Translations under genes and position numbers: made by a program
Notes under the pieces: generated by a model
Seen by the model: the letters and a program-made list of their open reading frames with translations, nothing else
Told to the model about the DNA's origin: nothing
Databases searched by the model: none
Shown: one piece after another, positions 5,647 to 11,026 of the stretch
How the letters are laid out: each line of letters begins with the position of its first letter
How positions within the stretch are numbered: position 1 is the first letter of the stretch
From: Desulfuromonadaceae bacterium
GTDB lineage: Bacteria; Desulfobacterota; Desulfuromonadia; Desulfuromonadales; Desulfuromonadaceae
Direction of reading: 5' to 3'
Length of the DNA stretch: 11,026 nt
Assembly: GCA_027065245.1 (NCBI GenBank)
Contig: JAMOOS010000174.1
Location: forward strand, 1-11,026

Positions 5647-7449
5647 TCACTTCCGTCTGTTGCGTCGAGCAGGGCGCCGGTTGCGCTCCACGTGTCTGGA
5701 ACTGCCTTCCAGCAAACAGGCGCCATCGCGCTGCCGCCCGGTGATTTTCAGCGCCTGTGCTACAGCGGTACGATTTTCCGGCAGGTGATATAGCAGCAGC
5801 GCCTTTTGCAGACGACGCTCTTTGTCGCTGCGACAGATATATACGTTGCAATCACGCAGCGGATCTATGCCGGTATGATACATACACGTCGCCAGCGTTC
5901 CCGGCGTCGGCGTAAATTCCTGCACCTGCTCCACGCGCAGATTATAGCGGCGCAAAAACAACGCTGTATCCACCATGTGATCAAGGGTGGAACCGGGATG
6001 GCCGGCCATCAGGTACGGCACCAGCGCTCGTTTACGCCCCCGGCGCGCATTAAAAGCGCGAAAAGCATCGACAAAGCGGCCAAACTGTTGCGCACGCGGC
6101 TTGCGCATCTGCTCCAGCAGACCGTCGCTCAGCGCCTCCGGCGCCACCTTGAGCAGGCCACCAACATGGTGCTCAAACAGTTGTCGGCGATAACCGGGCT
6201 GACGCGCCAGCAGATCAAAACGTACTCCGGAAGCGACAAACACATGTTTCACTGCGGGCAGTGCCTGCAAGCGCTGCAACAGTCCGACGGCAGCCGCATC
6301 ATCAATACTCAGGTTGCTGCACAGTTGCGGATACAGGCAACTGTCACGTCGGCAGCCTCGACACCGTTTTTCATCGTGCAGGCCGACGGCATACATGTTG
6401 GCAGTAGGGCCGCCGACATCACTGACGGTGCCGCCAAAGTGCTCATCGCCGCTTATCCGCTCCACCTCGGCCACAATAGACGCCGCGGAACGCGACTGCA
6501 CCCGCCGCCCCTGATGACTGCTGATAGCGCAAAAAGCGCAGCCACCCTGACAGCCGCGATGGCTGGTCACCGACCAGCGAATCTGCTCAAACGCCGGTAT
6601 CGTCTCAGTATAACCGGGATGAGGCCGACGGGTAAACGGCAGCGCGTACAACTCATCCAGTTGCGCCGTCGTCAGCGGCGCGGCGCGGCGATTTACCACA
6701 ACATAACGGTTAGAGTGCCGTTGCGCAAGCGCCCTGTCGCCGTGGCGCGCCGCCACGGCAAACGCCTCGGCATAAACTTTTTTGTCTGCCGCTACCTGTT
6801 CAAACGACGGCAACAACCGCGCGCCAGCGGCGTCGCCAGCAAGCCAGGCGCTGCCCGGCACATCACAGATCTCACTGATATCGGCACCATACTGCAACCG
6901 GCTGACAATCTCCAGCAACGCCGTTTCGCCCATACCGTGCACCAGCAGATCGGCTTTGCTGTCCACCAGAATCGAGCGGCGCACCTTGTCGCTCCAGTAG
7001 TCGTAATGGGCCAGGCGGCGCAGGCTGGCTTCAATACCGCCAATGATCACCGGCAACCCCTTAAATACCCCTTTCAGCGCCGCAGTATAGGCAATGACAG
7101 CACGGTTGGGACGCGCCCCGCTGCGACCACCAGGCGTGTAGGCGTCGTCGCGCCGTCTCTTACGCGCGGCGGTATAATGATTCACCATGGAATCCATGGC
7201 GCCGGCACTGACAGCGACACATAACTTTGGCCGCCCCATCAGCGTAAAAGCGGCGCGCTCGTTCCAGTCCGGCTGAGCAATAATTCCCACCCGGAAACCA
7301 CGACTCTCCAGTAAACGCGCCAGCAACGGCACCCCGAAGGCAGGATGATCGATGTAGGCATCACCACTGATAAACAGCACATCCAGCTCGTCCCAGCCAC
7401 GCGCCGCCATCTCTGCCGCCGTTGTCGGCAGAAAAGAGCTATCAACCAT
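5647..7449 (-). CDS. YgiQ-family radical SAM protein
   Basis: This 600-residue cytoplasmic enzyme belongs to the YgiQ family of radical S-adenosylmethionine proteins, whose reaction is unknown. The N-terminal part (DVLFISGDAYIDHPAFG, residues about 20-36) is the characteristic YgiQ opening, resembling a Rossmann-like cobalamin-binding-type domain. The radical SAM cluster motif is CxxxCxxC at Cys300, Cys304 and Cys307 (RGCQGGCAFC). A TIM-barrel region follows (GGLLKVAPEALSDG; VEQVQEFTPTPGT). The C-terminal tail is short and very basic (rich in Arg). It is shorter than Escherichia coli YgiQ (about 740) but within the range of the family. I set the start at 7449: the ATG has a GGTGGAGG ribosome binding site nine bases upstream and the YgiQ-like sequence begins here, whereas the extra 26 residues of the longer frame only read through the permease gene. 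It overlaps the permease end by eight bases, indicating translational coupling. Confidence 0.92.
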   Translation of the reverse strand: MVDSSFLPTTAAEMAARGWDELDVLFISGDAYIDHPAFGVPLLARLLESRGFRVGIIAQPDWNERAAFTLMGRPKLCVAVSAGAMDSMVNHYTAARKRRRDDAYTPGGRSGARPNRAVIAYTAALKGVFKGLPVIIGGIEASLRRLAHYDYWSDKVRRSILVDSKADLLVHGMGETALLEIVSRLQYGADISEICDVPGSAWLAGDAAGARLLPSFEQVAADKKVYAEAFAVAARHGDRALAQRHSNRYVVVNRRAAPLTTAQLDELYALPFTRRPHPGYTETIPAFEQIRWSVTSHRGCQGGCAFCAISSHQGRRVQSRSAASIVAEVERISGDEHFGGTVSDVGGPTANMYAVGLHDEKRCRGCRRDSCLYPQLCSNLSIDDAAAVGLLQRLQALPAVKHVFVASGVRFDLLARQPGYRRQLFEHHVGGLLKVAPEALSDGLLEQMRKPRAQQFGRFVDAFRAFNARRGRKRALVPYLMAGHPGSTLDHMVDTALFLRRYNLRVEQVQEFTPTPGTLATCMYHTGIDPLRDCNVYICRSDKERRLQKALLLYHLPENRTAVAQALKITGRQRDGACLLEGSSRHVERNRRPARRNRRK

Positions 7450-8713
7450 GACGCAGCGCCTCCACCGGATTGAGTAACGCCGCGCGCCGCGCCGGATAAA
7501 GGCCGAACACCAGCCCCACCGCCACACTGATAAGCAGCGACAACACCACGCTGCTGCCGGTCACCAGCGTATCCACACCGCTAAAGCGGGTTATCAGCCA
7601 CGGCAGGGCAAAACCGAGCAACACACCCAGCACACCGCCACCGGCTGCCAGCACCACCGTCTCGATGATAAATTGACGCATAATATCAGCACGGCTGGCG
7701 CCGATGGCGCGGCGCACGCCGATCTCCCGTGTACGCTCGGTAACACTGGCCAGCATTATGTTCATAATGCCGATCCCCCCCACCAGCAGGCTGATACCGG
7801 CGATGGCGCCGAGAACAATATTGAAGCGCCGTTGCGTCCGCTCCGCCTGGCGCAACAGTGCCAACGGCACCTTGACCTTAACATCGTCGCGGCGGTGAAA
7901 ACGGTGCAGCATGGTGCGCAGCGCGGCTGCCGTCGCTTCCACATCGCGCTCACGCGCCATTTTAAGCAACACCCGATGCAGTTGCACCCGCTCACGCACA
8001 CTGCCGCCACTTTTGTAACGTAACAATACATCGCCGTTGCGCTCACGCAACGCGCTGAGAGGAACGTAAATATCCTCCGCACCGGCCACAGATTGCAACA
8101 TACCGCTCAAGGATACACTGCTCACCACGCCCACCACCCGGTAACTGCTGCCACCGGCGCGCACATAGCTGCCCAGTACCGGCTTAAGAGGAAACAGTCG
8201 CCGTGCCAACGTATCAGTAACAACCGCCACCGCTTGACGACGCTGAACATCCAGCGCCGTCAATAACCGGCCAGCCATCAACCGATGCATCACCAAGCGA
8301 AACCAGGCGGGCTTTGTCCCCACCAGGCGCACATCCACCACCCCGGCAGGATTCACCACCTGCTCGCGGCGCACCTTAACCGGCACAAGCAAATGTACTC
8401 CCGGCACAGTCGCCTTTATCCGTTCCACATCCTCAAACGTAAGACCGTACACACTCATTATCCGGTGGCGCGTGCCCTGATTAAGAAGCTCAGCCGGTTT
8501 CACCGCATTGAGGATGATCACATCACTGCCCAACTGCCGAATCTGCCGTAACGCCTCGCGGCTGGCACCATTACCAACCGCCAGCATGGCAATAACACTG
8601 GCAACCCCGAACACAATCCCCAGCATGGTAAGAACGCTGCGACCGCCATGACGGCGCAAATCAGTCACCCCCAGCACCACATCGCGCCACAATATGACCA
8701 TTCTACCCGTCAC
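7442..8713 (-). CDS. ABC transporter permease, MacB/FtsX type
   Basis: This 423-residue inner-membrane protein has the MacB/LolC architecture: one membrane span at about residues 25-47, a periplasmic domain of about 240 residues (MacB_PCD type), then three spans at about 298-322, 352-375 and 388-408, closing with PARRAALLNPVEALRHG, typical of the family. The cytoplasmic stretch after the second span (TERTREIGVRRAIGAS) is the coupling region that contacts the ATPase. The ATPase is not fused to it but encoded just upstream. Such mechanotransmission permeases power export from the periplasm through a TolC channel rather than moving substrate across the inner membrane. The start is a GTG at 8713 that overlaps the ATPase stop (GTGA); an ATG at 8701 is an alternative. 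Substrate is unknown: antibiotics, peptides, lipids or a siderophore-like molecule are all possible. Confidence 0.92.
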   Translation of the reverse strand: MTGRMVILWRDVVLGVTDLRRHGGRSVLTMLGIVFGVASVIAMLAVGNGASREALRQIRQLGSDVIILNAVKPAELLNQGTRHRIMSVYGLTFEDVERIKATVPGVHLLVPVKVRREQVVNPAGVVDVRLVGTKPAWFRLVMHRLMAGRLLTALDVQRRQAVAVVTDTLARRLFPLKPVLGSYVRAGGSSYRVVGVVSSVSLSGMLQSVAGAEDIYVPLSALRERNGDVLLRYKSGGSVRERVQLHRVLLKMARERDVEATAAALRTMLHRFHRRDDVKVKVPLALLRQAERTQRRFNIVLGAIAGISLLVGGIGIMNIMLASVTERTREIGVRRAIGASRADIMRQFIIETVVLAAGGGVLGVLLGFALPWLITRFSGVDTLVTGSSVVLSLLISVAVGLVFGLYPARRAALLNPVEALRHG

Positions 8714-9381
8714 GATACCACCCGACCGTCACACATCCGCACCAGACGCTGCATAGCGGCGGCAACCGCTTCATCGTGAGTAACCAGCACCAGGGTCTTT
8801 CCTTCCTGTACCAGTTGCTGCAGCACGTCCAAAACCTGCGCTCCACTGGCACTGTCCAAATTGCCGGTCGGCTCATCGGCAAACAGGATATCGGGTTCAT
8901 TAGCCAGCGCCCGGGCAATGGCCACCCGCTGCTGCTGCCCTCCCGACAACTGCGCCGGCAGATGATGTATCCGATTTTCCAGGCCAAAACGCCCGGCCAG
9001 CCGCAACGCCCGCCGCCGCGCCGTCACATTATCCACACCACGGTAGTACAGAGGCAACTCGATGTTTTCCAGCACATTCAGCTGCGGAATAAGATGAAAT
9101 CCCTGAAAGACAAAACCAAACCGCCGCAAACGCATGGCGCTCAACTTATTGTCACCGAACTTGCTGATATCACGGCCATCAACGCGATAACTGCCGCCGT
9201 CCAGACGATCGAGACCACCGAGAATATTCAGCAGGGTACTCTTACCCGAGCCGCTGGCTCCCATAATAGCAATGGAACTGGCGGCAGCAATATCCAGATC
9301 GACATGATCAAGAGCCTGTACCCGCGCCGCACCACTGCCGTAACAACGGCAGGCTCCACGCAATTCCATTAGCGCCGTCAT
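8710..9381 (-). CDS. ABC transporter ATP-binding protein, LolD/MacB type
   Basis: This 223-residue cytoplasmic ATPase energises the adjacent permease. All motifs are intact: Walker A GASGSGKST (41-49), Q-loop Gln93 in FVFQGFHL, signature LSGGQQQR (145-152), Walker B ILFADEPT with catalytic Glu170, D-loop around Asp176 and switch His202 in VTHD. Length and the FHLIPQLNVLENIELPL stretch place it in the LolD/MacB/FtsE-like group. The ATG at 9381 overlaps the adaptor stop as ATGA and has GGAGA about seven bases upstream; Met5 is a less likely alternative. The downstream permease start in turn overlaps its own stop by four bases, so adaptor, ATPase and permease should be made in matched amounts. 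Confidence 0.95.
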   Translation of the reverse strand: MTALMELRGACRCYGSGAARVQALDHVDLDIAAASSIAIMGASGSGKSTLLNILGGLDRLDGGSYRVDGRDISKFGDNKLSAMRLRRFGFVFQGFHLIPQLNVLENIELPLYYRGVDNVTARRRALRLAGRFGLENRIHHLPAQLSGGQQQRVAIARALANEPDILFADEPTGNLDSASGAQVLDVLQQLVQEGKTLVLVTHDEAVAAAMQRLVRMCDGRVVS

Positions 9382-10853
9382 TGATGATCTCCGCTGGTCA
9401 GCGGCGGGTTTAGCTGTACATTATCGCCAAGGCGCACGCCGGAACGGATAATCACCCGCGCCGTATTGCCCGGCCCCAGCTCCACTCGCTGGCGTGCCAC
9501 CACACCGTCGCGTTCACGATAGACATAATGCTTGCCATTACTGGAGATAACCGCCTGAATCGGTACGCTGACAACATTGTCATAACTGGCCACGTCAATC
9601 TCCACCCGGCAATTCATGCCACTGTGCAATCGACGGGAACCATGCTCCAGCGCAATTTCGGCTCGATACACCTTCAGATCAGGATTAAGCCAGCTGCTGG
9701 TGGCATCGGGGAATACCGCCACGGCTTTCACCCGCCCATCAAACACTTCGTCGGCAACAGAATCTACATACACCCGCGCCGCCTGACCTACTTTAACCTT
9801 GTTGAGCTCTGATTCGTAAATCCGCACCACTGCCACCATGTTGGCGGTGGATGGCAGGTAAATAAGCTCCTGGCGCTCTCGCACCTCCTGTCCAGGCGCC
9901 AACGGTTCGTTGCGGCTGCGCCAATTACGCTGTACCGAGGTAGCGTAAATCACTACTCCGGCGCGCGGGGCGGTAATACGCGTTTTATCCAGCTCATCAT
10001 GCAGTTTCTGCAACCGGGCGCGCTCACGTGCCAGCACCGCCTGCTTTGCCTTGAGCTTAGCTTCAGCCTGCACCACACTTGCCGCCGCCTTGCGCCGCAC
10101 CCGCTCCAGCGCCATGGCAGTCTTATTCTTCTCGGCCTGTAGCTCCTTGACCCGGCGCGTGTGGGTGTATTTGAGGAACAGATTGAGATTGCTTTTACTC
10201 AGTTCCAGATCAATACGCGCTTTTTTGGCTGCCAGCTCGTCGGCCTGCAACTCACTTTGGGAAAGAAATTTCTCCTTGAACAACACTTTTGACCACGACA
10301 GCTTCTCTTCGGCGCGGTGCAGTTCCTCCTCGTTAACCGCTATTTTGGCGCGCAACTCCTTTTTTTTATTGGGAAATTCGCCCAGCCGATACTTTTCCAC
10401 ATCGTCGCGGGCAAAAGTTGCCGCCAGTTGCGCTGCCTCCACATCACTTTGCGCCTGATTTTTGACAATTTCCAGATTCTCCCGCGCCTGGACGAACGCC
10501 GCCTCACTGTTCTGTACCGCTATCTGCTGCGCCTCCAGCTTGTCCTGCAATGAACTGGCATCCAGAGTAATGAGCACATCCCCCTTGTTAACCTCGGTTC
10601 CCTCAGGAACAATGGTAAGGATAGTGGAACGCCCCTCCAGGCTATTGACAATAACCGCCTGATCAGCCGATTGCAGACTGCCGGAAGCACTGACCATAAC
10701 CTGCAATGGCCCCTGTTGCACCGGCACCAGTAACGGCGGGGAACCAACCTCCATTCTGGCCGCCGGATGACGCACCTGCCCGGCCAGCCACCACACCAGC
10801 AGCACCAGCACCACAGCGACTGGCAACAGTTTTTTAACCGTTTGTCCGCTCAT
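9378..10853 (-). CDS. HlyD/MacA-type periplasmic adaptor (membrane fusion protein)
   Basis: This 491-residue protein links the inner-membrane ABC transporter to the TolC channel. An N-terminal membrane anchor (about residues 8-25) is followed by the first half of a lipoyl-like domain (about 45-100, with EGTEVNKGDVLITLD), a long coiled-coil hairpin (about 101-290, dense in Ala, Glu, Lys and Leu), the second lipoyl half (DKTRITAPRAGVV, about 289-301), and beta-barrel and membrane-proximal domains to the C-terminus (VVSVPIQAV). MacA itself is about 370 residues; the extra length lies mainly in the coiled coil, about 190 residues here. The ATG at 10853 overlaps the TolC-like gene's end by 20 bases, with its GGAGG site inside that gene. 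There is no lipobox, so anchoring is by the span rather than by lipid. Confidence 0.92.
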   Translation of the reverse strand: MSGQTVKKLLPVAVVLVLLVWWLAGQVRHPAARMEVGSPPLLVPVQQGPLQVMVSASGSLQSADQAVIVNSLEGRSTILTIVPEGTEVNKGDVLITLDASSLQDKLEAQQIAVQNSEAAFVQARENLEIVKNQAQSDVEAAQLAATFARDDVEKYRLGEFPNKKKELRAKIAVNEEELHRAEEKLSWSKVLFKEKFLSQSELQADELAAKKARIDLELSKSNLNLFLKYTHTRRVKELQAEKNKTAMALERVRRKAAASVVQAEAKLKAKQAVLARERARLQKLHDELDKTRITAPRAGVVIYATSVQRNWRSRNEPLAPGQEVRERQELIYLPSTANMVAVVRIYESELNKVKVGQAARVYVDSVADEVFDGRVKAVAVFPDATSSWLNPDLKVYRAEIALEHGSRRLHSGMNCRVEIDVASYDNVVSVPIQAVISSNGKHYVYRERDGVVARQRVELGPGNTARVIIRSGVRLGDNVQLNPPLTSGDHQ

Positions 10854-11026
10854 GAACTACCACATCCTCCAACCACTTGCCTTGTGCATCCAACGTCAGC
10901 GTTCCCAGATCGCGACGTAATTCCATCGTTTTTATCCGGTAGCGCACGCGCGCTTCGTCCACAGCGTTGCGCGCCTGCACCAGGTCATCCTGAGCCTCAA
11001 GCAGATCACGCATTTGAATCCGTCCC
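10834..11026 (-). CDS. TolC-family outer-membrane efflux protein, C-terminal end only
   Basis: The last 63 codons of a gene entering from the right edge are open to a TAA at 10834-10836. The sequence (RDLLEAQDDLVQARNAVDEA ... RYRIKTMELRRDLGTLTLD) is the alpha-helical C-terminal repeat typical of TolC-like channel proteins: a D/E-A-Q-DDL...A...Y...ELRRDLGTL pattern where helices end near the equatorial domain. It is followed by a short polar tail. The frame overlaps the adaptor start by 20 bases, which places it in the same operon and makes it the outer-membrane exit channel of the exporter. Most of the gene lies outside the window, so start, signal peptide and full length cannot be judged. 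Confidence 0.82.
   Translation of the reverse strand, partial: GRIQMRDLLEAQDDLVQARNAVDEARVRYRIKTMELRRDLGTLTLDAQGKWLEDVVVHERTNG

Noticed and set aside
5806..7224. 472-codon plus-strand frame
   Set aside because: Codon-register shadow of the YgiQ gene, whose motifs are clear; the product is low-complexity and Arg/Gln-rich.
7450..7527. Upstream extension of the YgiQ gene by 26 codons
   Set aside because: It only reads the permease gene in another frame (Arg/Trp-rich); the ATG at 7449 has a good ribosome binding site and begins the family sequence.

Overview
The window reads as chromosome of a Gram-negative bacterium, most likely a deltaproteobacterium of the Desulfuromonadales/Geobacter type. 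This is inferred from gene content: an ActP-like sodium:solute symporter with a DUF4212-type small subunit, a YgiQ radical SAM protein, a PhnP-like hydrolase and a 599-residue protein resembling a family I associate with Geobacter and its relatives. No rRNA or marker gene confirms the taxon. All supported genes lie on the minus strand, so transcription runs from the right edge to the left. No mobile element, tRNA, rRNA or CRISPR array was seen.

Right block (about 11026 down to 3052). Seven minus-strand genes are packed with overlaps or gaps of at most 15 bases. In transcription order they are: the C-terminal end of a TolC-family outer-membrane factor (cut by the window edge), a HlyD/MacA-type periplasmic adaptor with a long coiled coil, a LolD/MacB-type ABC ATPase, a MacB-type permease as a separate polypeptide, a YgiQ-family radical SAM protein, a PhnP-like metallo-beta-lactamase-fold hydrolase, and a 599-residue protein of unknown function. 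The first four form a complete tripartite exporter spanning both membranes. The last three have no obvious link to export but appear to be in the same transcription unit. I see no convincing terminator after the 599-residue gene.

Middle (3051 to 2632). This is an AT-rich intergenic stretch of about 420 bases. It holds a candidate sigma-70 promoter, a hairpin abutting a strong ribosome binding site, and several small dyads that could be operators.

Left block (2631 to 273). This is a second transcription unit: a previously untracked 48-residue single-span membrane protein with a strong ribosome binding site, a 114-residue DUF4212-like small subunit, and a 534-residue acetate/cation symporter. 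It ends at a strong rho-independent terminator. The symporter and small-subunit genes avoid TTA, CTA and TCA codons so strictly that an open frame of 658 codons runs antisense to them, which is consistent with codon-selected, highly expressed genes. The likely job is uptake of a short organic acid such as acetate.

Nothing here is clearly a new defence or mobile system. The best leads are the 48-residue protein heading the symporter operon, the uncharacterised 599-residue protein, and the coupling of an exporter operon to a radical SAM protein and a hydrolase.
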